Source: Vibrio sp. RE86 (GTDB lineage: Bacteria > Pseudomonadota > Gammaproteobacteria > Enterobacterales > Vibrionaceae). Taken from it: a stretch of DNA of 64,000 nt. The translations under genes were made by a program, and so were the position numbers. Positions 48,899 through 58,548 of the stretch are shown here, piece by piece. How positions within the stretch are numbered: the first letter of the stretch is position 1; every line of letters starts with the position of its first letter. A model generated the notes under the pieces. The model saw only the letters and a list, made by a program, of their open reading frames with translations, had not been told where the DNA came from and did not search any database. The DNA lies in assembly GCF_013114545.1 (NCBI RefSeq), contig NZ_VTXI01000015.1, positions 48,245 through 112,244 on the forward strand, written 5' to 3'.

Positions 48899-49192
48899 TT
48901 GACTGATTCTCGTATCGCTTTTTCACGCTCTGCAGCCGTTACCGCTGCTTGCGCCATCGCTTTAATGCTATGGCTCAACTTTGCGTACATAGAACATCAA
49001 TACGACACGTATCATTCAGATCATTCACAACACCAATGTGAGCTCTTTGCCTGTGCACAACATGGAGCGATTCCGTTCGTTTTCACTCCATCTCTCTTTC
49101 CTGCTCTAAACGTAAATTCCCTACTCGAGATTACCTTTACTTACGATTCGGTTTTCATCGCCTACTTGGCGCGTTCCCCACCGATAATTTAG
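48899..49192 (+). CDS. Small His/Cys-containing membrane protein of the zinc cluster (DUF2607-like)
   Basis: A 97-residue protein with one hydrophobic span (about residues 12-32), then a cluster of His, Asp and Cys (HSDHSQHQCELFACAQHG) and a hydrophobic tail. It resembles the small vibrio family I remember as DUF2607. The start is uncertain: a TTG without a clear ribosome site gives this length, while an ATG at codon 23 would remove part of the span. It sits between the Zur palindrome and zrgA, so a link to zinc sensing or binding is inferred. Confidence 0.6.
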   Translation: MTDSRIAFSRSAAVTAACAIALMLWLNFAYIEHQYDTYHSDHSQHQCELFACAQHGAIPFVFTPSLFPALNVNSLLEITFTYDSVFIAYLARSPPII

Positions 49193-49266
49193 GTCTTTTT
49201 GGATAAACACTTTTCGTTTTACTTAACGTGATAATTTCACGACTTACCAATATCTCAGGAAAAACA

Positions 49267-50037
49267 ATGAATAAAATCACCCCAATCGCACTTGGTATTA
49301 CTCTAGCAGTCAGCAGCTTAGCTCAAGCAGAAGAAGGTTTCCGTCAGCATGACGCTCATGTTCATGGTGTCGTAGAGTTCAACATTGCCCAAGATGGCAA
49401 TGAGCTTCTAATGGAAATCACTGCACCAGGCGCTGACGTGGTTGGCTTTGAGCACGCACCTAAAACTGACAAACAAAAACATAAGATTGAAGATGCAGTC
49501 GCACAACTAAAAGATGCAAACAACATCTTCACTCTTGCATCCAATGCAGGTTGTAAAATCGAGCACCAATCTGTGACTCACACTTTAGGCAAAGATAGCC
49601 ATGAAGGTCATGACCATCACGATCATGAGGGACACGAACATCATGACGATCACAATGGCCATGAGCACCATGATGATCACGAACATCATGACGACCACAA
49701 AGGCCATGACCACCACGATGATCACGAACATCATGACGACCACAAAGGCCATGACCACCATGATGATCACGAACATCATGACGACCACAAAGGCCATGAC
49801 CACCATGATGATCACGAGCATCATGACGACCACGAAGAACATGATGATCATGGTTCACACGGCGAGTTCACTGTCGAGTATCACTTCGAATGTAACGACA
49901 TTTCAAAGCTGACTGACATAAAAACAACGTGGTTCTCACAATTCCCAACCACTGAGTCTATTAATATCAATGTATTAACAGACACTAAGCAAGCAGCACT
50001 TGAGCTACACAAAGGGGAAGATAAAATCTCTCTTTAG
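49267..50037 (+). CDS. zrgA: ZrgA, His-rich periplasmic zinc-uptake protein (DUF2796)
   Basis: A 256-residue exported protein: signal peptide ending SLAQA, then EEGFRQHDAHVHGVVEFNIA, typical of DUF2796/ZrgA, and a His/Asp-rich region of about 80 residues built from repeats of a 15-residue unit (HDHHDDHEHHDDHKG). The C-terminal domain has a Cys (FECNDIS) and another Cys lies at NAGCKIE. The His repeats should bind Zn(II). I chose the ATG with AGGA upstream, skipping a 13-codon N-terminal extension. First transporter gene, before zrgB. Confidence 0.88.
   Translation: MNKITPIALGITLAVSSLAQAEEGFRQHDAHVHGVVEFNIAQDGNELLMEITAPGADVVGFEHAPKTDKQKHKIEDAVAQLKDANNIFTLASNAGCKIEHQSVTHTLGKDSHEGHDHHDHEGHEHHDDHNGHEHHDDHEHHDDHKGHDHHDDHEHHDDHKGHDHHDDHEHHDDHKGHDHHDDHEHHDDHEEHDDHGSHGEFTVEYHFECNDISKLTDIKTTWFSQFPTTESININVLTDTKQAALELHKGEDKISL
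49681..49815 (+). repeat. Tandem 45-bp repeats in zrgA
   Basis: Three nearly identical 45-base units, starting GAACATCATGACGACCACAA, run head to tail; a diverged unit follows at 49816 and shorter related blocks precede. They encode the His/Asp-rich metal-binding segment. Copy number probably varies between strains. Confidence 0.9.
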
Positions 50038-50045
50038 TACGATTA

Positions 50046-50071
50046 GGTGGCCTGTGTGATTACAGGTCACC
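50046..50071 (+). other. zrgA-zrgB intercistronic hairpin
   Basis: A 10-bp stem (GGTGGCCTGT / ACAGGTCACC, one G-U pair) with a 6-base loop lies 9 bases after zrgA and 25 bases before zrgB. No T-run follows. Such hairpins after a binding-protein gene often protect its mRNA and lower the transporter genes; role inferred. Confidence 0.6.
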
Positions 50072-50095
50072 GCTTCTTCAATCTGGATTCTATTT

Positions 50096-50803
50096 ATGAC
50101 TCAGTCTAGCCCAGCATCGGTTGTCGAACTCAGCCAGGTTACCTACACATGGTCAGGCAACGATACTCCTACCCTCAATATTGATTCATTGTCCATTACC
50201 CGTGGTGAGCACCTATTTATCAAAGGCCCCAGTGGATGCGGAAAATCAACCTTACTCGGACTCTTAACAGGCATAAATACGCCGACGACCGGAAGCGTTG
50301 CAGTATTGGGAGAAGATCTTTCAAATATGTCAGGAAGCCAGAGGGATAAGTTCCGCGCAAATAACATTGGCTATATTTTTCAGCAATTTAACTTATTGCC
50401 CTATTTGAGCGTGATTGAGAACGTAACCCTTCCATGCCAATTTTCGAGCAAAAGAAAGCAACAGGTTGAAGGCGAGATCAATGTAAAGGCAATTGAACTA
50501 CTAGAAAAACTGCATCTCCCTAAAGAGCTATTGAACAAGCCAGTGACTGAACTGAGTATTGGTCAGCAACAGCGTGTCGCGGCAGCTCGAGCTCTGATCG
50601 GTAACCCAGACATTGTCATTGCTGACGAGCCAACGTCTTCTCTCGACTATGACAATCGTACCGCTTTTATTCAGCTACTTTTGGAACAGGTCAATCAAGC
50701 AAACTCAACGTTGCTATTTGTTAGTCATGATCCAACGCTAGAACCTCTTTTTAGTCGCACGATCAATTTACAGCAGCTCAATCGCGCCGGAGTGCCACTA
50801 TGA
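50096..50803 (+). CDS. zrgB: ZrgB, ABC transporter ATP-binding protein
   Basis: A 235-residue ATPase of the LolD/MacB class: Walker A GPSGCGKST at 44-52, Q-loop in YIFQQFNLLPYLSV, signature LSIGQQQRVAAARAL (Ile for Gly in the canonical LSGGQ), Walker B IVIADEPTSSLD and H-loop VSHDP. It overlaps zrgC by 4 bases. With ZrgC it forms the energising part of a system reported to aid zinc uptake in V. cholerae. Confidence 0.88.
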   Translation: MTQSSPASVVELSQVTYTWSGNDTPTLNIDSLSITRGEHLFIKGPSGCGKSTLLGLLTGINTPTTGSVAVLGEDLSNMSGSQRDKFRANNIGYIFQQFNLLPYLSVIENVTLPCQFSSKRKQQVEGEINVKAIELLEKLHLPKELLNKPVTELSIGQQQRVAAARALIGNPDIVIADEPTSSLDYDNRTAFIQLLLEQVNQANSTLLFVSHDPTLEPLFSRTINLQQLNRAGVPL

Positions 50804-52059
50804 CGCCAACACTCACTCTCGCATGGAAAAGTGTGCGAAACCGCAAAGTCACCGCCATTCTGACGATACTAACGGTCGCGATCTCCGTAATACTTCTGCT
50901 CGGAGTTGAACGAATTCGAACTCAAGCGAAAAGCAGCTTTGCTAACACTATTTCAGGTACCGACCTTATTGTTGGTGGACGTTCAGGCCAAGTAAACTTG
51001 TTACTTTACTCAGTGTTTCGCATTGGTAATGCCACCAATAACATCGATTGGAAAAGCTACGAAGAGTTCAGTCAGCACAGTGCAGTTGATTGGGCGATTC
51101 CAATCTCATTAGGGGACTCACACAAGGGGTTCCGCGTGATGGGCACCAATCATAGCTATTTCGAGCACTACCGTTACGGGCAAAAGCAAAACCTGTCCTT
51201 TAATAAAGGTAAAGAGTTCAACGGTCTATTTGAAGCGGTGATTGGCGCAGACGTTGCTCGCAAGCTCAATTACCAGCTAGGCAGTGAAATGGTCATTGCT
51301 CACGGAATTAGTGACGTAGGGTTTAGCCGACATGAAAATACACCATTCAAAGTCGTCGGTATTCTTGCACCAACAGGAACGCCCGTTGATAAAACTGTTC
51401 ATGTTTCATTGGAAGCAATTGAAGCGATTCACGTCGGTTGGGAGTCTGGGGCGAATCTAGGTAATAACCCAAGTGCTGAACAGCTACTCAAAATGGACTT
51501 TCAACCTAAACAGATCACCGCCATGATGCTGGGGTTAAAGTCGAGAATTCAAACCTTTGCCTTACAGAGACAAATCAACACCTATCCGCTTGAGCCACTC
51601 AGTGCCATATTGCCTGGAGTTGCACTGCATGAGCTATGGGGCATGATGTCTGTTGCAGAGCAGGCTTTGATGGCCGTCTCCGTCTTTGTAGTCATCGCAG
51701 GTTTACTCGGCATGCTCTCTAGCCTATTAACCAGCTTGCAAGAGCGCCGTAGGGAAATGGCGATCCTCAGAGCAATGGGCGCACGACCAAGACATGTCTT
51801 TAGCTTGTTGATCTTAGAAGCCAGTGTATTGACCTTTATTGGCTTAATCGTCGGTACGGCCGGGCTGTACGCAATACTTGCTATAGCGGCACCAATCATT
51901 CAACAAGCCTATGGAATAAACTTACAGTTGCTCGCGCTGTCTCAATATGAGCTGATGCTATTAGCAGCCGTACAATTAGCTGGTACTATTATCGGCTTTA
52001 TTCCCGCACTGCGAGCATACCAGCAGTCACTCAGCGACGGTATGACGATTCGAGTATAA
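50800..52059 (+). CDS. zrgC: ZrgC, FtsX/MacB-type ABC permease
   Basis: A 419-residue permease with the four-helix FtsX/MacB layout: one N-terminal span (about 18-36), a large periplasmic domain and three C-terminal spans with the EERRREMAILRAMGARPRHVF-like coupling region (here SLQERRREMAILRAMGARP). This class usually moves lipoproteins, drugs or signals rather than importing ions, so a zinc role through ZrgA is unusual. It overlaps zrgB and is followed 3 bases later by the DUF3299 gene. Confidence 0.88.
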   Translation: MTPTLTLAWKSVRNRKVTAILTILTVAISVILLLGVERIRTQAKSSFANTISGTDLIVGGRSGQVNLLLYSVFRIGNATNNIDWKSYEEFSQHSAVDWAIPISLGDSHKGFRVMGTNHSYFEHYRYGQKQNLSFNKGKEFNGLFEAVIGADVARKLNYQLGSEMVIAHGISDVGFSRHENTPFKVVGILAPTGTPVDKTVHVSLEAIEAIHVGWESGANLGNNPSAEQLLKMDFQPKQITAMMLGLKSRIQTFALQRQINTYPLEPLSAILPGVALHELWGMMSVAEQALMAVSVFVVIAGLLGMLSSLLTSLQERRREMAILRAMGARPRHVFSLLILEASVLTFIGLIVGTAGLYAILAIAAPIIQQAYGINLQLLALSQYELMLLAAVQLAGTIIGFIPALRAYQQSLSDGMTIRV

Positions 52060-52062
52060 TCC

Positions 52063-52551
52063 ATGAAAAAACTAGCAATACTATTTCTAACTCTGATTAC
52101 GTTTAGCTTTTCAACTCAAGCAGACGACACTCTTCAACTGGAGTGGCTTGATCTGATCCCAGAAAATGAACGCAATCAATTTGATGCTATTGGCATGCCT
52201 GCCATTGATCACTCAGGGGGCTCAATGGAGCAGTCGATGGTTGGCGGTGTTCGACCAGAGTTGAATGGCAGCAAGGTGAAAATACCGGGGTTTGTGATTC
52301 CACTCGAGGGTGATGAGAACATGGTGACCGAGTTTCTACTCGTGCCGTACTTTGGGGCATGCATTCATGTGCCGCCACCGCCACCAAACCAGATCATCTA
52401 TGTGAAATTCCCTGAAGGTGCACCAATTCAGCAATTGTGGGATGTGATTTATCTCGTCGGTACGTTAAAGACTGAAACCATCAGCCATGAACTAGCACAA
52501 ACCGCATACGTGATCGAAGGTACCGAAATTCTCGAGTACGATGACATGTAA
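52063..52551 (+). CDS. DUF3299 exported protein, ZrgD-like
   Basis: A 162-residue protein with signal MKKLAILFLTLITFSFSTQA and the DUF3299 pattern: LEWLDLIPENER, KIPGFVIPLEGDENMVTEFLLVPYFGACIHVPPPPPNQIIYV with a single Cys and a Pro run. It directly follows zrgC and is probably co-transcribed. V. cholerae has further zrg genes beyond ABC; I believe this matches zrgD but am not certain of the letter. Confidence 0.8.
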   Translation: MKKLAILFLTLITFSFSTQADDTLQLEWLDLIPENERNQFDAIGMPAIDHSGGSMEQSMVGGVRPELNGSKVKIPGFVIPLEGDENMVTEFLLVPYFGACIHVPPPPPNQIIYVKFPEGAPIQQLWDVIYLVGTLKTETISHELAQTAYVIEGTEILEYDDM

Positions 52552-52587
52552 ATGTTAACGACGAAAGCAGCCTGTTAATTACCTATA

Positions 52588-52692
52588 TTAGGCAAGGTAG
52601 CTAGATAAATACGCTAGCACTCCTAGGTAGACGAGTAACAATAGGGCAATTGACAGGTGCTTTTTCAGTTTATTTTCATTGAAATACTTCAT
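52588..52692 (-). CDS. 34-residue membrane microprotein
   Basis: A short frame on the minus strand encoding 34 residues: a basic N-terminus (MKYFNENKLKKHLS), a hydrophobic span (IALLLLVYLGVLAYLSSYLA) and a stop. A GAGGGG ribosome site lies 4 bases before the ATG, and AT-rich promoter-like sequence is upstream. It is convergent with the zrg operon. I do not recognise it. Charge and hydrophobic pattern suggest a real single-span microprotein, but conservation is unproven. Confidence 0.5.
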   Translation of the reverse strand: MKYFNENKLKKHLSIALLLLVYLGVLAYLSSYLA

Positions 52693-52851
52693 AAGCCCCT
52701 CAAAACTAACGGTAACAATTTTAACAACTTGTTATCATTTATGGTAGTGATATTTTTTATAGAATCACTGACATTGTTTTTCTGGCGACCTTCGTTGTTC
52801 CGAGGTACATTTAGTAATCAATACTAAGCACCTGATGGCTAAGGAAATAGC

Positions 52852-53748
52852 ATGGCAGAGAACAGCAAACCCATCGTTATAGACCAAGAACCTGAGTCCA
52901 ACTCTCGTCAGGAAAAGAAGTCCAGCTATATCAAAGACAGTGCAAGTCGTGTGCTGAACATCGCACAAACCTATGGTCTCGATGCTCTCCTGCAAGCTGA
53001 ATCCCCACAAAAAACCACCATAGAACGCGCTTTAGTTCGAGAGAAAAAACGCAAAGAGCTCAGACAAAAGAATCTCGAGCAAATCCTTAAACTCGCGCAT
53101 GTTTCCTGCAAAGATGAAACCGCAGGCGATCCAGACCAAGATTGGCTCTACCGTTTCTTCGATATGGCTCAGGAAGTTCACAACCAATCCATGCAACGTT
53201 TGTGGGCTCAGGTCTTAAAGCGTGAAGTGACCAACCCAGGTTCGACGTCGATGAAGGCGTTAAAAGTCCTGCAAGATATGACGCCTAAAGAAGCTCAAAT
53301 CTTGCAGCGCGCATCATCACTGGCGTGCAGTTTTGGCGGAGACAACAGCCGTAAGTTATTGGTAGGTTACCGAGCTCAAGGCAGCATCTTTAGTTTTGGC
53401 AAACGAAACACCACCAGCAATATCAACGTAGGTAATTTCCAACTGCCCTACTCGAGTTTACTGGTTCTGTTTGAACTCGGGCTAATGCATGGTACCGAAT
53501 TAGAGTCGGGAGAGATTGATCTCGAGTCACCACTACCACTCACCTATCAAGGCAAACAGCTATCACTTCAAGCGCACAGTAAAGGGGTAAGGCTGCTCTA
53601 CTACCGATTTAGCCCAACGGGTAACGAGCTGTGCAAGCTACTCGGCAACAAACCGAATATGCAGTACTACGATCAAATGGTCGCGATGCTTGGCCAGAAG
53701 TTCACGGCAAGTACAGAGGTGAAATCCAGCGTCGATAAGATGGCATAG
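52852..53748 (+). CDS. TIGR03899 family protein
   Basis: A 298-residue cytoplasmic protein matching the uncharacterised TIGR03899 family found beside pgi in vibrios. The N-terminal third is charged and helical (VREKKRKELRQKNLEQILKLA). The middle has DQDWLYRFFDMAQEVHNQSMQRLWAQVLKREVT, reminiscent of DUF2806 proteins. The C-terminal part has LLVLFELGLMHGTELESGEI and a PTGNELCKLL motif. An AAGGAA site precedes the ATG. No function can be given. Convergent with pgi across a half copy of the 33651 repeat. Confidence 0.8.
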   Translation: MAENSKPIVIDQEPESNSRQEKKSSYIKDSASRVLNIAQTYGLDALLQAESPQKTTIERALVREKKRKELRQKNLEQILKLAHVSCKDETAGDPDQDWLYRFFDMAQEVHNQSMQRLWAQVLKREVTNPGSTSMKALKVLQDMTPKEAQILQRASSLACSFGGDNSRKLLVGYRAQGSIFSFGKRNTTSNINVGNFQLPYSSLLVLFELGLMHGTELESGEIDLESPLPLTYQGKQLSLQAHSKGVRLLYYRFSPTGNELCKLLGNKPNMQYYDQMVAMLGQKFTASTEVKSSVDKMA

Positions 53749-53787
53749 AGATTCCCTATTCCCTCCTCCGCCAGTCTATGGAATGAC
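53748..53787. repeat. Half copy of the 33651-33753 repeat
   Basis: GAGATTCCCTATTCCCTCC...CAGTCTATGGAATGAC matches the right half of the larger element (GAGGTTCCCTACTCCTTCC...CAGTCTAGGGAATGAC). It overlaps the last base of the TIGR03899 gene and lies just before the pgi terminator. Confidence 0.6.
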
Positions 53788-53811
53788 GACCATTCACTTT
53801 GCCATAAAAAC

Positions 53812-53839
53812 AAAAACGCCAGCATCTCTGCTGGCGTTT
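53812..53839 (-). terminator. Terminator of pgi
   Basis: An 11-bp perfect stem (AAACGCCAGCA / TGCTGGCGTTT) with a TCTC loop; on the minus strand it is followed by TTTTTGTTTTT. May also stop the convergent TIGR03899 gene. Confidence 0.92.
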
Positions 53840-53861
53840 GAATATCAATTACAACGGAAAT

Positions 53862-55556
<1,695 letters not shown>

Positions 55557-55811
55557 CTAGCGAAAACTGGTGGAATCCCCGATTATGCAAAATAGTAATA
55601 TTAGGTATGTTTGGGCTAAATGCCACAAAACAAGACTTTGTAATTTTTTTTCAAGTATACATTATGACGCAGGGCGTTCTCACTCACATTGAGTTAGGTC
55701 ACGTTACCTGATTCAAAACTAAACAATCAAAAGCTAGCGCAAATCTAACCTTGCTGTATATGACTTAGCAAGTAGCGTTTACTGGAACGAATAGATTCAA
55801 TAGGCCCAACG

Positions 55812-56237
55812 ATGTGGACACAAAAAACCTTATACCTCGATGCCCGTAAGCGAGGCTTTCATCTGATTACTGATGAAATTGAACAACAATTACCACAGAT
55901 TAGCCAATACTCTGTCGGATTATTACAGCTATTTATCCAACATACCTCAGCCAGTCTGACGATCAATGAAAATGCCGATCCAACCGTGAGACACGATATG
56001 GAAAAGCACTTTAATCACTTTGTACCTGAACGAGCACCTTATTATAAGCATACCTATGAAGGGGATGATGATATGCCAGCTCATATCAAAGCCTCAACGC
56101 TTGGGTGCAGCATCATGGTTCCAATCAGTAACGGTCGTTTAGCACTTGGAACTTGGCAAGGAATCTATTTGGGAGAGCACCGTGATTACGGAGGCGAGCG
56201 CCGAATTATTGCGACGCTTCAAGGTGAGCTGAGATAA
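55812..56237 (+). CDS. yjbQ: YjbQ family (UPF0047) protein
   Basis: A 141-residue protein of the YjbQ/UPF0047 family with [47 protein letters not shown] and [14 protein letters not shown], including the conserved His and Asp residues of the presumed active site. The family is called secondary thiamine-phosphate synthase because E. coli YjbQ can make thiamine phosphate when overproduced; the true function is unknown. The start follows ACG directly and has no strong ribosome site. Confidence 0.9.
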   Translation: MWTQKTLYLDARKRGFHLITDEIEQQLPQISQYSVGLLQLFIQHTSASLTINENADPTVRHDMEKHFNHFVPERAPYYKHTYEGDDDMPAHIKASTLGCSIMVPISNGRLALGTWQGIYLGEHRDYGGERRIIATLQGELR

Positions 56238-56278
56238 AACAATATAGAGCAACGCTGCTCCATATCATCTGAACTGAG

Positions 56279-57457
56279 TTAGAAAGGCTGATTGATCATG
56301 ACGCGAAACGTACCTTCGTCAGCCCCTTTCGCCATTTCAGTACGCACGACAATGCCTTCAACTTGGAAACGAATCGCACCACCGATGTTCCACTTCATAT
56401 CGGTATGAAGCTCTTTGGCATCGTATTCATCTGCGACGCGTCCTGCTTCAGCAAATACAACCCACTGCCACCATGGGAGATCGTAGTAGTTGAGCACAGG
56501 TATGCCATCCAGTGGCTGCCAATCAGGGAGCACTCTGTATTCTGCAGAATAGTGGACTGCTGAACGCCCATGAAAGCGACCACTGGTATAGCCGCGTAAC
56601 CGGTACAAACCACCTAACCTAACTTGGTTTTGCTCTGGCGGCTTAGTGCTGTCCCAAGTCGGTGTGTCTGCGATGTAAAAATCGAAAGCAATAACTTGCT
56701 GGTCAAACAGGTTTCCCAAAGGGCCTAATGCGTAGTATTGGCTATTTTGGAACTCCCACTTGCTCCAAATATCTTCGCTTTGCCAACTTTCAGCACCAAA
56801 GGTGACATCAAACGAGGTATGTGAACCGCGTGTCGGGTTACGCACGCTATCGCGATTATCCCAATCCAGTGACAACTCAAAACCGGTCGCTTTTTCTGAC
56901 TGGCTGTAAATATCCAACTCACGAGATGAATAGAAAGGTGTCAGTACAATTGAGCTCACTCCAGACTCGAGAGGAGAGGCAAAACTCACGTCGCGGACTG
57001 GTTGAAAAGCGCCCATCAGGCCAAGTTTGTCAACATTGCCCCATGGCAGTAAATACTTAAACTCAAATTGGTAGTTTTGCTCAAATCCATTGGTGAGGGT
57101 TTTGTCCCCAGCATGAGAGTCGTTGTTTCCCTGATCACCAAGATAATACGGGTTCTCATTGAACTGAGCTTGATACATTTGTGTGCTAAACAGGAGCTGC
57201 TCAGACAAGGCATAATTAAACGCTGATACAAAACCCACATAGCTATCTTTCTCAGAATAGAGTGCCATGCCAAACAAAGCCGCTTGAGGTTGCCCGACAC
57301 CTTTAGCGACCCCAGCAATGCCCACCGTGTTGCCTAGCGTTTCGGTACTAAAAAAGAATGGCAGAAAAGCTGAATCTTTCTCTTCACTTAGCGCAGGGCT
57401 AGAAATAAAAAGGCTGGCACATAGAGCCAGCACTTGTTGAATTCGAGAAGGTTTCAT
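56279..57457 (-). CDS. Short Omp85-type outer-membrane barrel protein without POTRA domains
   Basis: A 392-residue exported protein: signal MKPSRIQQVLALCASLFISSPALS, then directly beta-barrel strands of the surface antigen D15/BamA type. The GLYRLRGYTSGRFHG segment near residue 290 is the Omp85 L6 [V/L]RG[F/Y] motif, and the C-terminus ends in an aromatic strand (RVMINQPF). There is no room for a POTRA domain. I chose the start one base after the alr stop (TAAGATG), discarding a nine-codon extension into alr. Co-transcribed with alr on the minus strand. Role unknown. Confidence 0.8.
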   Translation of the reverse strand: MKPSRIQQVLALCASLFISSPALSEEKDSAFLPFFFSTETLGNTVGIAGVAKGVGQPQAALFGMALYSEKDSYVGFVSAFNYALSEQLLFSTQMYQAQFNENPYYLGDQGNNDSHAGDKTLTNGFEQNYQFEFKYLLPWGNVDKLGLMGAFQPVRDVSFASPLESGVSSIVLTPFYSSRELDIYSQSEKATGFELSLDWDNRDSVRNPTRGSHTSFDVTFGAESWQSEDIWSKWEFQNSQYYALGPLGNLFDQQVIAFDFYIADTPTWDSTKPPEQNQVRLGGLYRLRGYTSGRFHGRSAVHYSAEYRVLPDWQPLDGIPVLNYYDLPWWQWVVFAEAGRVADEYDAKELHTDMKWNIGGAIRFQVEGIVVRTEMAKGADEGTFRVMINQPF

Positions 57458-57458
57458 C

Positions 57459-58535
57459 TTATTTGGAGTACTCCATCTCAACACGAGATGTCAGTTTAGT
57501 CACCAATTCGTAAGCTATGGTGCCAATGTGGTTAGCAACTTCTTCAACAGGAAGCGAGCTCCCCCACAAAATCGCTTCATCACCCACAAGGTCTTGCGCG
57601 TCAGGCCCAAGATCAACCGTCAACATATCCATAGAGACACGGCCAGCCATAGGGACTTTACGACCATTGACCAGCACTGGCGTACCATTCGGTGCCATAC
57701 GCGGATAACCGTCACCATAGCCGATTGCGATAACGCCTACTTTCGTATCACGTTCACTGGTCCAGGTACCGCCGTAGCCTACGCTCTCACCCGCTTTCAC
57801 TTCACGTACTGCAATTAAATGAGATTTAAGGGTCATCACCGCTTGATAACCCATATCTTGTGCCGTTCTATCGTTGAAAGGAGAAACACCGTACATAATG
57901 ATACCGGGGCGAACCCAATCAAGATGACTATCCTGCCAAGCCAGCAGCCCAGCAGAAGCGGCAAGAGAACGCTCCCCTTCACACCCTTCTGTGAGCTCTA
58001 AAAAGAGTTTGGTTTGCTCGTTGGTGGTGCCTTTATCCAGCTCATCAGCACAGCCAAAATGGCTCATGTAACGCAGCGGCTTGGCAACATTTCGGCACGC
58101 TTTTAGACGATTTACAAAATCACGATATTGCTCAGGGCGCACGCCTAAACGGTGCATGCCACTGTCGACTTTCAGCCAAACGACTACTGGAGTTTCTAGA
58201 TCAGCCTGTTCGAGATCCGTCAGTTGCTCTTCACAGTGCACCACGGTTTGAATGTTATTGGTGACCAGTACTGGCAAATCACCAGAAGAGTAAAAACCTT
58301 CTAGCAGCAGAATCGGTTTAACGACACCACATGCGCGCAACTGCAGTGCCTCTTCAATACGAGCAACACCAAAGGCATCAGCGCCTTGTGCTTTTTTGGC
58401 AATGTGTCGTAAACCATGGCCATAGCTGTTGGCTTTTACAACCGCCATGACCTTACTGTTTGGCGCTTGCTGTTTAATCTGCTGTAGGTTGTGTTGCAGA
58501 GCATCTAAATCGATGTAGGCCGTCGCGGCTTTCAT
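57459..58535 (-). CDS. alr: Alanine racemase
   Basis: Alr makes D-alanine for peptidoglycan. The 358-residue PLP enzyme has [12 protein letters not shown] with the cofactor Lys34, the HFGCADE region, the second-base Tyr in MYGVSPF-type context ([13 protein letters not shown]) and [13 protein letters not shown]. The start was set at [13 protein letters not shown] to match other Alr proteins. Upstream in-frame ATGs lie within and just after the dnaB 3' end and cannot be excluded. It overlaps or abuts dnaB and precedes the short Omp85 gene. Confidence 0.94.
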   Translation of the reverse strand: MKAATAYIDLDALQHNLQQIKQQAPNSKVMAVVKANSYGHGLRHIAKKAQGADAFGVARIEEALQLRACGVVKPILLLEGFYSSGDLPVLVTNNIQTVVHCEEQLTDLEQADLETPVVVWLKVDSGMHRLGVRPEQYRDFVNRLKACRNVAKPLRYMSHFGCADELDKGTTNEQTKLFLELTEGCEGERSLAASAGLLAWQDSHLDWVRPGIIMYGVSPFNDRTAQDMGYQAVMTLKSHLIAVREVKAGESVGYGGTWTSERDTKVGVIAIGYGDGYPRMAPNGTPVLVNGRKVPMAGRVSMDMLTVDLGPDAQDLVGDEAILWGSSLPVEEVANHIGTIAYELVTKLTSRVEMEYSK

Positions 58536-58548
58536 ATGGCTCATGGGC

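Noticed and set aside
49529..49858. Long antisense frames opposite the zrgA His repeats, rich in His/Arg or Met/Val
   Set aside because: They are reflections of the tandem 45-bp repeat on other frames; no ribosome sites and no family resemblance.
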